Of a stretch of 64,000 bases of DNA, positions 54,173 to 61,802 are shown piece by piece; within the stretch, counting starts at the first letter, position 1, and each line of letters opens with the position of its first letter. The notes beneath the pieces are model-generated. The model was not told where the DNA came from and searched no databases. It saw nothing but the letters and a program-made list of their open reading frames with translations. Origin of the DNA: an uncultured Collinsella sp. (lineage in GTDB: Bacteria; Actinomycetota; Coriobacteriia; Coriobacteriales; Coriobacteriaceae); NCBI GenBank assembly GCA_958353395.1, contig CATWSG010000001.1, positions 112,192-176,191 on the forward strand, given 5' to 3'. The translations under genes were made by a program, and so were the position numbers.

Positions 54173-55596
54173 GGACCGGGGTGCGAGGTCGCGGGGGCAT
54201 GCCGCTCTCCTTCGTCATCGCGCGCTACTTCGCCTACGCGTTCGCGGCGGTCGCCACAGCGTGGCTCGCCTCGTTCATGGCGCTCTCCGCGGCGATCAAC
54301 GCGGGCTTCGTCTACGAGGCAAGCTGGGGGCCTGCCAATGCGCGCGAGGTCGCGGAGGGCCTGGCACGCGACGGCGTCTGCGGGCAGCAGGACGTGCCGA
54401 CGGCGTACCGCTACCTCATCCTGAACAAGGACGGATACGTGCTGATGACAGACCTCAAGGGCACGCGGCTCGAGGACGCGACGGAAATGGCCCGTGCGGC
54501 ACTCGCCGCGGATCCGGGCACAGTGGAGATCGAGGGCGGGGGCTCGGGCCTCACCTACGCCGCGTTCCCGCTCAAGGGCGGCGGGGCCTGCGCACTCGTC
54601 AGCGAGTACCTGCCGCAGTGGGTCTCGCGCGACCTCGCCGGCCTGCTTCCCAACCCGCAGAACCTCATGCTCGTCGGCACCGCTGCGGGAAGCGCGCTCG
54701 CGCTCGCGCTCGTGGCGCGCCGCGCGAGCCGCGTGATCTCGCGCAAGATGGCGCCGCTCGCGGAGGCGGCGGGGCGCGTCGGCGCGGGGGAGCTCGACTT
54801 CGCGGTCGGCAGCACCAACGTGCGCGAGGTGAACGACGTCCTCGCCGCGATGGACGCCATGCGGGCCTCCCTCGCCGAGTCGCTCGAGGCCCGCTGGGCC
54901 GCGGAGCGGGGGCAGCGCGAGCAGGTGGCGTCGCTCGCCCACGACCTCAAGACGCCGCTCACCGTGCTGCGCGCCAACGCCGACTTCGTGGCGGAGGAGC
55001 TGGAAGACGAGAAAGACGCCGACCTCGCGGCCGCCGCGCGCGACATAGCCGGCAGTGTCGAAAGGCTCGACGGCTATGTGCGCCTGCTCATCGAGGCCTC
55101 GCGCGGGTCCGGCGGGGCGGAGAGGGCCCCCATGCGGCCGGCCGAGCTCTGCGAACAGGTCCTCGCCGAGGCCGCCCAGATCGCCCGGGCGCGAGGCGTG
55201 ACGCTCGACGCGGCCACGAGCCCCGCTGTCGCGGGCGCGCCCGAGGCCCCACTCGACCGAACCACCCTGGCGCGAGCCGCCGCGAACCTCGTGGCCAACG
55301 CCGCCGAGCACGCGCGCTCGCGCGTGGCGGTCTCCTGCGACGTCGCGGGCGGACACCTCGTCATCGAGGTGGCCGACGACGGACCGGGCTTCTCTCCCGC
55401 CGCCCTCGAACGCGGCTGTGAGCGCCTCTTCACAGACGACTCCTCCCGCTCCTCGCGCGACGGAGGCCGCCACTACGGGCTCGGCCTCCACGCTGCCTCC
55501 GAGGCCGCGAGCGCCCACGGGGGCTCCGTCTCGCTCGCCAACAGCCCCTCGGGCGGCGCGGTGGCCACCATCGCGGTCCCCCTGTGCGGGGCCTGA
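54160..55596 (+). CDS. Sensor histidine kinase of the immunity cassette
   Basis: The ~478-residue kinase has an N-terminal helix (about 20-45), a ~110-residue external sensor (YRYLILNKDGYVLMTDLKGT), a second helix, a HAMP-like segment, HisKA with SLAHDLKTPLTVL, and an ATPase domain (NLVANAAEHA, DDGPGFS, YGLGLHAA). The start is GTG 54160 or ATG 54199. Neither has a clear site, and the first overlaps the regulator. Partner of the response regulator upstream. Confidence 0.9.
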   Translation: MAALRTGVRGRGGMPLSFVIARYFAYAFAAVATAWLASFMALSAAINAGFVYEASWGPANAREVAEGLARDGVCGQQDVPTAYRYLILNKDGYVLMTDLKGTRLEDATEMARAALAADPGTVEIEGGGSGLTYAAFPLKGGGACALVSEYLPQWVSRDLAGLLPNPQNLMLVGTAAGSALALALVARRASRVISRKMAPLAEAAGRVGAGELDFAVGSTNVREVNDVLAAMDAMRASLAESLEARWAAERGQREQVASLAHDLKTPLTVLRANADFVAEELEDEKDADLAAAARDIAGSVERLDGYVRLLIEASRGSGGAERAPMRPAELCEQVLAEAAQIARARGVTLDAATSPAVAGAPEAPLDRTTLARAAANLVANAAEHARSRVAVSCDVAGGHLVIEVADDGPGFSPAALERGCERLFTDDSSRSSRDGGRHYGLGLHAASEAASAHGGSVSLANSPSGGAVATIAVPLCGA

Positions 55597-55613
55597 CGAC
55601 TCAGGCCCCGCAC
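55584..55613 (+). terminator. Terminator of the immunity cassette
   Basis: GTGCGGGGCCTGA (55584-55596) pairs perfectly with TCAGGCCCCGCAC (55601-55613) around a 4-base loop. The kinase stop codon lies inside the left arm. Confidence 0.9.
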
Positions 55614-56092
55614 ACCAGCGTGCCTCGCAACCAAACGCTTCCATCTTGAAACACGGGGAGTAAATGGCGAAAAAAGCCCCGTCCCAATACGGGAACGGAG
55701 GCTCGATAATCGGATTTACCCACCAATGTCGCTGGTGGCTTTGCCGTGACTCTCGTACGAAACGAAACTCAGGAGCACAGTACGGCACTCAAAAGAGCAG
55801 GTCAGAACCCTGTCGGCTTACTCCCACTCAATCGTTGCATTGCCCGTTTTCATGTAGTCAGCAGGGCAGGTGAGCTGGGACTTCCTCTACTCTCCTATCT
55901 CGAAAACCGTGTAGTCACCATGTAGCCGGCACTGACTACATGAGCTGAAACGGCGCGAATGGGGCGGGGCACTCCCCGACCCAAGAGTGAAAAATTGCGA
56001 GTGAAGAGTGACAGCGCTGAACTGGGGGGACGCACATACTCACATCTTGGGTGACTACATTGACCGCATATCCACAAAGCGGCGTCTTGGGC
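55614..56092. other. Gene-free region with four TGTAGTCA words
   Basis: About 480 bases without a convincing gene. The word TGTAGTCA occurs at 55853 and 55910, and inverted (TGACTACA) at 55933 and 56052, the middle two forming an imperfect dyad. It marks the join between the GC-rich cassette and the AT-richer PHP-ATPase operon, so an attachment or recombination site is possible. Confidence 0.5.
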
Positions 56093-56491
56093 CTATGCTT
56101 CTTCACTCTTCAAGCGCTTGATAAACGCCTGGATCTCATTTTCCCGCTGCTCTGTCGTGAGTGTTTTAGCCATTTCAGTTAGCTTGTCCTGTCTTCTGCT
56201 CGCGTACTCTACAAGAAATTCTGCATATCGGGATGCTTTCGCACGATGCTCCTCTGGAATGTCGTCATCAACCTTAAACGCATCGGCATCTATGGTCGAA
56301 TTATTACCAGGTGCCTCATTCTCATCTGGCGCTGCATCCTCGTCAGGTGTTGCACCTTCGTCAGGTATTGCGTTCTCCACAGGCGAAGTCACCCAAAGTA
56401 GAAAGTCTGCATACTGATTTGAATTCGAAAGGTCATATGCGGCATTGTTAATTCTGATGACTATATTGCCAGCTTCATCACACGTAATCAT
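56093..56491 (-). CDS. Acidic protein of unknown function, second gene of the PHP-ATPase operon
   Basis: The 132-residue protein has a short N-terminal domain (MITCDEAGNIVIRINNAAYD), an acidic, Pro/Asp/Glu-rich middle of imperfect repeats (PDEGATPDEDAAPDENEAP), and a C-terminal helix pair. Its start overlaps the PHP-ATPase stop by four bases (ATGA), so it is tightly coupled. I do not recognise a family. The acidic repeat suggests a DNA-mimic, inhibitor or partner subunit, which is speculation. Confidence 0.75.
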   Translation of the reverse strand: MITCDEAGNIVIRINNAAYDLSNSNQYADFLLWVTSPVENAIPDEGATPDEDAAPDENEAPGNNSTIDADAFKVDDDIPEEHRAKASRYAEFLVEYASRRQDKLTEMAKTLTTEQRENEIQAFIKRLKSEEA

Positions 56492-59022
56492 CTCTCGTCA
56501 CCTACCTGAAAATTATATTTATTTAGACGCATCTTTAGATACCGTTCACCGCCATCGAGGACATCGGCAATTTTCTGCTTTATCGCTACATCGTTCATTG
56601 CGCCGTGAGCGTAGCTGAAATTATCATCGTCGTTTTCGCAGACGATGACGTTACGCGCGTCGCCGTTGACGATGACTGGCGCCGAATGGCTTACTACGAA
56701 AAGTTGAATATCGAACTTTAGCTTCTTCAACCTGTCGATTAAGAAATCTTTTATGGTCGCTACGTCGAGATTGTCTTCCGGTTGGTCTAGAACGATGTAC
56801 ATCGATTTCCCCTCGATAACCTCGTCGTTCAGGAACAGCTTCAGCAGCGCCTGAGCTTTTGTCCCAGGGGACATGTCGTCCACCTGTTTACCGTTAACCG
56901 TTATGCCCGTTTTCAGCCTATCGGACTCGGCAAGCGCATTGTTAAGCTGAGCGAAGAACCTTTCATAATGCTCTTTGAGACTCTGCTTAGACATGCCCCT
57001 GAACTTGGTTCCGTTGAATCTTGCGTGCATCTCATTGCTGTCGTATTTATGCAGAAAAGCCTCAACAAGCGTCTGGGAATCTCGGCTGGATTGGCTATTT
57101 AGGAGCTCGCCGAACTTATCGTCGAATGTCGTCTCTTCGCTATAATCCATGGTGATGACGATGGAGTCTTTGCCATCCTTAAGTTCAACTGGTTTTATGG
57201 GGCTATGTATCTTCTCGTAGGCGCTTCGAGCCTCACTGTTAAGCCATTCCAGAGAAAACCTGAGCTCGGTGAGGTCATCAAAAAATGCGGCCACTTCACG
57301 CGTTTTCTCGCGGTACTGCGTAAGTGCTGTTGAGTCGCTTTCGCTGTTGTATTCGCGAGCCGTGGAAAAGAACTCCGTTATTAACTGCTCGCGATTCTCG
57401 AACCAGTCAGAATCGATATCTTCCAGAAGGGTAGATAGGCGAGTGGTCTTTCTCTTCAGTTTTGACAGCTCCCCCTCGATGGAACGCGCTTCAGTCTCCA
57501 GGGAGGCGAAAAATTCTTTATCCTCGGGATAGGTGCTTTTAAACGATATGGAAGCTGATGTTTTTGATGCAGCCTCCAGAGATTCCAGCATCTCGCCCAA
57601 ATCCGTCTTGGCCTGATTGATTTTGAGAATCTCTTTGTCTGGGCGCGAAGGCATTGCGATCGAGATACCCGAAGGGACTTCACTGTCGAGGTGGTCCATA
57701 TGGATGAAGCCTGAACTATATTTTGTGTTGAAGGCAAGTAGCAGCTTCTTCTCAAGTTCGATGACGTCATTAAGACGTTTTTTCGCCTTCTTCGACTCGC
57801 TTTCCGCAGACTGCTTCAGTGGCGAGATTCTCTCGTTCAAAAATGGAATTTCCTCGTATTTGCCGTCCCTAAAAATACATTCGAGCTCGCCTTGACCAAG
57901 GTACCGGCACTGCGGATGGTCCGTCGACGGCGTACCTCCATAGGTCGTGAACTTGACGCTGTCTGAATCCACAAACTTGGAATATGTGTCCAATCCCTTT
58001 CCGGCTAACAAGCTGGCAAGCAGAGTCTTGCCGCTTCCTCGTGAGCCAACAATTCCGTTGTACCCCGGTACGAAGGGCAGTGTGGATGTGTGACGGCTAC
58101 CATCGTTGTGAATCACATCAAAGGACACTGATTTTAAGAATCCCGCGGTGTTTGTCTGGGGCAGCGCTGGAAATTGGTCCGAAGTTCTAATTCGGCTTTC
58201 TGGGTCACTTATTGCAAGCAGGAGTGATTCAAGGTCGCCATCGAAGTCTATCCAAGTGAACTTTGATCCGATTTCGCCAAGTGCTTTTGCATCACTAAAC
58301 AGAAGCGCAGCAACCGTGGTGTTGAGTTCGTGCGCCAGACCTTTTGAGATGTGCTTTCTGCTCTTCTCTCCGCCTTCGACTGCCATGGCATGGCTGTAGT
58401 AGAAGAGCCTATCCTTGTAATCCAGATTTGCTTGTGAGCTATTCGGTAGGTACTGGGACAGGCTTCTGTCTTTATTCTCGTGGGGAATGAAGAAGTGCTG
58501 GAGCGCAGATGCTTTCTCCTGAAAGTCTTCGAAGTAAATTGCGATTCCTTCAGTCTGCTTGGAGAATGCCTTACTTGGCAGTAGGGAGAGGCTTTCTGCA
58601 GTCAGTTCGTCTGAAGAGCTAGGGTCGCTCAATATCGCATCTATAAATAGGTTTTTGATTATGCCTGCCATCTCAGCAGCCTTGCCCATATCAAACCAGA
58701 CGATGGCGTGGAAGTAGTCACCTTTCTTCCCATTGCCGAGGGTGAGATGATACATGGCTATTGTCGATGGTTTTAGCTTGATATTGATTTCGACACCGCC
58801 GATAAGCGTCTTTCCATTTGCGTTCGTCTCGGAACGCAGCCGCCCCAACAATTCGACATCAATGTTGTTGTGATCCGTCACTGCCAACACATCGAGATCG
58901 CTATTCAGCACCTGCGACAGGAAAGACTCTTCATCGTAACTTCTGCTGTAGCACGAGCTTGAATGCACGTGCATATCGCTTTTTTTGAACGTTCCCTTTG
59001 AGAGCCTCGCCACAGTTGTCAT
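56488..59022 (-). CDS. PHP-domain plus SMC-like ATPase (TrlF-like)
   Basis: The 844-residue protein starts with a PHP metal-hydrolase domain: DMHVH (residues 16-20), TDHN (49-52), GVEIN (76-80) and SDAK (243-246), followed by GSKFTWIDFDGDLES. It then has an SMC/RecF-type ATPase: Walker A GSRGSGKT (326-333), a long coiled-coil region, a signature-like MSPGTKAQAL, Walker B YIVLDQPEDNLD, and an H-loop VVSHSAPVI. This matches TrlF-like PHP-ATPases, a group found in defence-like loci. The last PHP residue is Lys where His is usual. AAAGG favours ATG 59022. Base composition is visibly AT-richer than the flanks. Confidence 0.85.
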   Translation of the reverse strand: MTTVARLSKGTFKKSDMHVHSSSCYSRSYDEESFLSQVLNSDLDVLAVTDHNNIDVELLGRLRSETNANGKTLIGGVEINIKLKPSTIAMYHLTLGNGKKGDYFHAIVWFDMGKAAEMAGIIKNLFIDAILSDPSSSDELTAESLSLLPSKAFSKQTEGIAIYFEDFQEKASALQHFFIPHENKDRSLSQYLPNSSQANLDYKDRLFYYSHAMAVEGGEKSRKHISKGLAHELNTTVAALLFSDAKALGEIGSKFTWIDFDGDLESLLLAISDPESRIRTSDQFPALPQTNTAGFLKSVSFDVIHNDGSRHTSTLPFVPGYNGIVGSRGSGKTLLASLLAGKGLDTYSKFVDSDSVKFTTYGGTPSTDHPQCRYLGQGELECIFRDGKYEEIPFLNERISPLKQSAESESKKAKKRLNDVIELEKKLLLAFNTKYSSGFIHMDHLDSEVPSGISIAMPSRPDKEILKINQAKTDLGEMLESLEAASKTSASISFKSTYPEDKEFFASLETEARSIEGELSKLKRKTTRLSTLLEDIDSDWFENREQLITEFFSTAREYNSESDSTALTQYREKTREVAAFFDDLTELRFSLEWLNSEARSAYEKIHSPIKPVELKDGKDSIVITMDYSEETTFDDKFGELLNSQSSRDSQTLVEAFLHKYDSNEMHARFNGTKFRGMSKQSLKEHYERFFAQLNNALAESDRLKTGITVNGKQVDDMSPGTKAQALLKLFLNDEVIEGKSMYIVLDQPEDNLDVATIKDFLIDRLKKLKFDIQLFVVSHSAPVIVNGDARNVIVCENDDDNFSYAHGAMNDVAIKQKIADVLDGGERYLKMRLNKYNFQVGDER

Positions 59023-59326
59023 AGATACAACCTTTCGTAGCATTCCTAGCACTTATGCGTTTATTTTCTCACTGCAAAACGAATAGCCGAGGCGCGCGCT
59101 GGAATAGTAGTGACTTTGTGTTGCATTCGTCGATAACGCTTTGCGTAAATCCTTCACCAAACCATGACCTAGCGTGGCTTAGCGTGGTCTAACACCTCGC
59201 GTGGCTTTGCGCATACAGCTCTCAACAGGCATCTCTCTACTTGCTACGTCGAATAGACACGACTCTTTGGGCCTCGTTGCGACCCAAGAGCACCAGATGC
59301 GAGACGAGAGTACGGTAGGCCATCCC

Positions 59327-59644
59327 ATGAAAGACGACATCCTCCAGATGCCACGCGACGCGTTCCCGGCACGCACTGGAATATCGGATAATGATGCCGA
59401 AAGCCACGAGAATGTCGGGGCGGAGATACGGGGATCTGCTGCCTCCTCGACGTCCGAAACGTACGACCTGCCCGACGGCCTCATGGACGTGCCGCAGGTC
59501 GCGGAATACCTGCGCGTATCGAAGACGTCGGTCTACAAGCTCATCGAACGGCAGAAGATTCCCGCCATAAGGATCGGGAGACTTCTGCGTGTAAGGAAAG
59601 ACGAGCTAGACGAGACGCTGCGCGCCATGGGCAACGACATCTGA
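59327..59644 (+). CDS. Excisionase-like HTH protein
   Basis: The 105-residue protein ends in an excisionase-type winged helix (GLMDVPQVAEYLRVSKTSVY, KLIERQKIPAIRIGRLLRV). The N-terminus is polar and of low complexity. Longer starts at 59297 and 59201 exist; none has a strong site. No integrase lies nearby, so it is an orphan or a remnant of an integrated element. Confidence 0.75.
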   Translation: MKDDILQMPRDAFPARTGISDNDAESHENVGAEIRGSAASSTSETYDLPDGLMDVPQVAEYLRVSKTSVYKLIERQKIPAIRIGRLLRVRKDELDETLRAMGNDI

Positions 59645-59689
59645 TCGGGAATCCCATGGCCGCGCGCCCCCTTGCGAGAAAAACTCACC

Positions 59690-59860
59690 ATATCGCCACC
59701 GGCCCTCGCTGGCGGCGTGGGCCGCGACCACGGCCGGCGCGGCGGGGTCCGGCGCGGCGGGCCGGCCGGGCCGCGAGCGCATGGAGCAGTGCGTCGGCCT
59801 CGCGACGCCGGGGAGCCCGCGCTGCGCCGATATGGGGCAGCAGCCCTCGTTGGCCGCCAT
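59690..59860 (-). pseudogene. IS3-family OrfB, 5' fragment
   Basis: The frame directly after OrfA, in the other register, reads MAANEGCCPISAQRGLPGVA and RPTHCSMRSRPGRPAA, like the start of IS3-family transposase OrfB. It loses similarity after ~55 codons, before the DDE catalytic domain. Not a working transposase. Confidence 0.6.
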
Positions 59861-59865
59861 GGCCC

Positions 59866-60144
59866 TCACTTCCGAGCGTATATCGGCACCGCCCGTTTTA
59901 AGACGTCGACCTCCATCCGGAGCCTGCGGCCCTCGCGCTCGAGCTCCAGGATCCGGTCCTGCCCGGGCGTGCGGTTGCCCGCGGCGCGCGGCGAGCCGGT
60001 CGCGCTTATCGACTTGATCAACCTCTCCACGGTGCTCTTGCCGAGGTCGTACTCGTCCATGGCCTCGCGCTTGGGCTTGCCGGCATTGTAGAGGCCGACT
60101 ATCCGCCTCTTGAAATCGTCGGTGAAATGCCTAGGGTCCCTCAT
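59866..60144 (-). mobile_element. IS3-family OrfA (transposase HTH subunit), remnant insertion
   Basis: The 92-residue OrfA has the HTH motif HFTDDFKRRIVGLYNAGKPK, YDLGKSTVERLIKS, and the leucine-zipper helix RILELEREGRRLRMEVDVLK. With the OrfB fragment it is a truncated IS3-type element. Its upstream end (about 60145-60200) abuts the truncated LPKTG surface-protein gene on the other strand, so the element cut that gene. Exact inverted repeats could not be fixed. Confidence 0.8.
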
Positions 60145-60201
60145 ATACGGCCCTCCCGTCTCCTGCGCCCCTCCCGGAACCGTCCACATCAGTGTAGCCA
60201 A

Positions 60202-60729
60202 TCCACCGACGCCGACGACGGCGACCACGAGGCCGTCGCTGACGCGAAGGCGACCATCGTCGACGAGGTCGCCTACAAAGGCCTCACTCCCGGGGAGGAG
60301 TACGCCGTCACCGGCACGCTCATGGACAAGGAGACTGGCGAACCCGTCCAGTTGGGCAGAAAGGACGTAACAGCCACGACCTCGTTCGTCCCCGACAAGT
60401 CGTCCGGCTCCGTGAGCCTGAGCTTCACGTTCGACGGTAGCGCGCTCAAGGGCCACGACATCGTGGCGTTCAAGACGGTCTCCAAGGAGGGCGCCGAGGT
60501 AGCAGTCCACGCCGACATCGACGACGCCGGCCAGACCGTGAGCCTGGCAGACAAGCCCGCCACGTCCACGAGCCCGGCCCCCAAGGGCGGCCTGCCCAAG
60601 ACGGGCGACTCTGTGCCCTGGATCCCACTCACATGCCTGGTTGCCGCCGCAGCATGCGGCATCGCCATCCTAGCGTTGATGCGCAGGAAGGGCCATTGGG
60701 ACGCGGAAGACGACGATGGCGCCGAATAG
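60202..60729 (+). pseudogene. LPKTG surface protein (VaFE-type repeat), 5' truncated
   Basis: The open frame holds the C-terminal ~175 residues. One full VaFE-like repeat (VDEVAYKGLTPGEEYAVTGT, FVPDKSSGSVSLSFTFDGSA, HDIVAFKTVSKEG) is followed by a linker, the sortase motif LPKTGD, a hydrophobic helix and RRK. Such repeats build long wall-anchored adhesins or pilins. The N-terminal part is gone at the IS3 remnant, so it has no start or signal peptide. An in-frame start at 60127 lies inside the IS. Confidence 0.85.
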
Positions 60730-60760
60730 CTAGGAAAAGCGTCGCAAACCGAATGATGCA

Positions 60761-60792
60761 AGAGGCCCCGCTCATTTACGAGTGGGGCCTCT
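60761..60792. terminator. Bidirectional terminator hairpin
   Basis: AGAGGCCCCGCTC (60761-60773) pairs with GAGTGGGGCCTCT (60780-60792), one G-U, between the convergent surface-protein fragment and the small acidic gene. Confidence 0.85.
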
Positions 60793-60804
60793 GTGTGCCA
60801 GCTG

Positions 60805-61107
60805 CTAGTTCTCGGGCGGCAAGTCGGGAACCTCGAAACCGCAGAGGATCTTCTCCCACCACTCTCGCGACTCGACGCCGGATTCGGCAAGCATGTCGAG
60901 GAGCTTCACCTTTGCCTCCGGCGGAAGGGACTCGAAGTCGGCGCGCATGGCGGCATCGACCTCGGCGGTGCTCGCGTCCATGGCCGCGGAGATCTCCCTC
61001 ATCTCGTCGATGGAGTAGCTGCTCGGCATGCTCATTGCGAGGTCGCCCCTGAAGTAGGCCATCTCGTGCTACTCCATGAGCCTCTTGGCCTCGTCGTCGG
61101 TCATCAT
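60805..61107 (-). pseudogene. Small acidic protein interrupted by an in-frame TAG
   Basis: The frame begins with ATG 61107 behind GGAGG and reads MMTDDEAKRLME, then TAG at 61069-61071. It continues in frame as HEMAYFRGDLAMSMPSSYSI and EMREISAAMDASTAEVDAAM to the end (85 codons from ATG 61062). The internal ATG has no ribosome site, which suggests one gene of about 100 codons with a nonsense mutation. The helical, Asp/Glu/Met-rich product is of unknown family. Alternatively the downstream part is translated alone. Confidence 0.6.
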
Positions 61108-61390
61108 CGCAGCGCCTCCGTTTCCTGCGCAGTCTCCGCCATGCTTATAGCCTTCGAATGTTGAAAACGACCGTCTATGCGGCTGCTTGCGAAGCCCCTG
61201 ATAGACGAGGTGCTGAAATCGATTCAAAGTTTGTTTTTGTGCTGGGTCGACACCAGAGCCTATCCGAATAGCAATAGCAGGGATGAAATAGCCCTTATGT
61301 ACCAATCTTTCTCATCGTCAATCATGCTGTTTGATTATAGAACTGACCATTGCCTCGAATATAATGGTTGCAGTTGCAATTGGAGGTGCT

Positions 61391-61783
61391 ATGGCGCGCG
61401 GTGGCCGAGGCAATCGCGGGAAGTTCTCCGCGAATACAAAGAGTTTCGTTTCTGGAAAGATTTCAGGGCAATATCGTGCCAAAGGTTATTCTCGTGCCCA
61501 TTCGCAGCATATCGGCAACGCCGTGGTCGGGAAGATGCACGGGACTTTTAAATCAGGCCGGGGATCAAAGAAAAGCTATGGCAAAGGTTTCAAAGTCGGT
61601 TGCGGACGGTCTTCTTGGCATTATGTATCCTTCTCAGGAAGCCCCGCAGGAGCAAGCTTAGGCTTGTCCAAACAAGCATCTTCTGAGAATCCTGGTCATG
61701 AGCACCCACGAACACAACCATATGACAAGCGATACTCGATGAACAAGAATTATGGGAAGAACTACGGCAAACGCTATAGGTAA
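61391..61783 (+). CDS. Gly/Arg/Lys-rich basic protein
   Basis: The 130-residue protein is rich in Gly, Arg, Lys, Ser and Tyr (MARGGRGNRGKFSANTKSFV; RGSKKSYGKGFKVGCGRSS; NKNYGKNYGKRYR at the end). It has no signal peptide or membrane helix, and suggests nucleic-acid binding. GGAGG lies close before ATG 61391. The large gene follows after 19 bases, so the two form an operon. I do not recognise a family. Confidence 0.7.
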   Translation: MARGGRGNRGKFSANTKSFVSGKISGQYRAKGYSRAHSQHIGNAVVGKMHGTFKSGRGSKKSYGKGFKVGCGRSSWHYVSFSGSPAGASLGLSKQASSENPGHEHPRTQPYDKRYSMNKNYGKNYGKRYR

Positions 61784-61802
61784 TCGTGATCGGAGATCGA
61801 GG

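Noticed and set aside
53797..55788. Long minus-strand frame across the immunity kinase
   Set aside because: A shadow caused by very high GC; the plus-strand kinase and regulator motifs explain the region.
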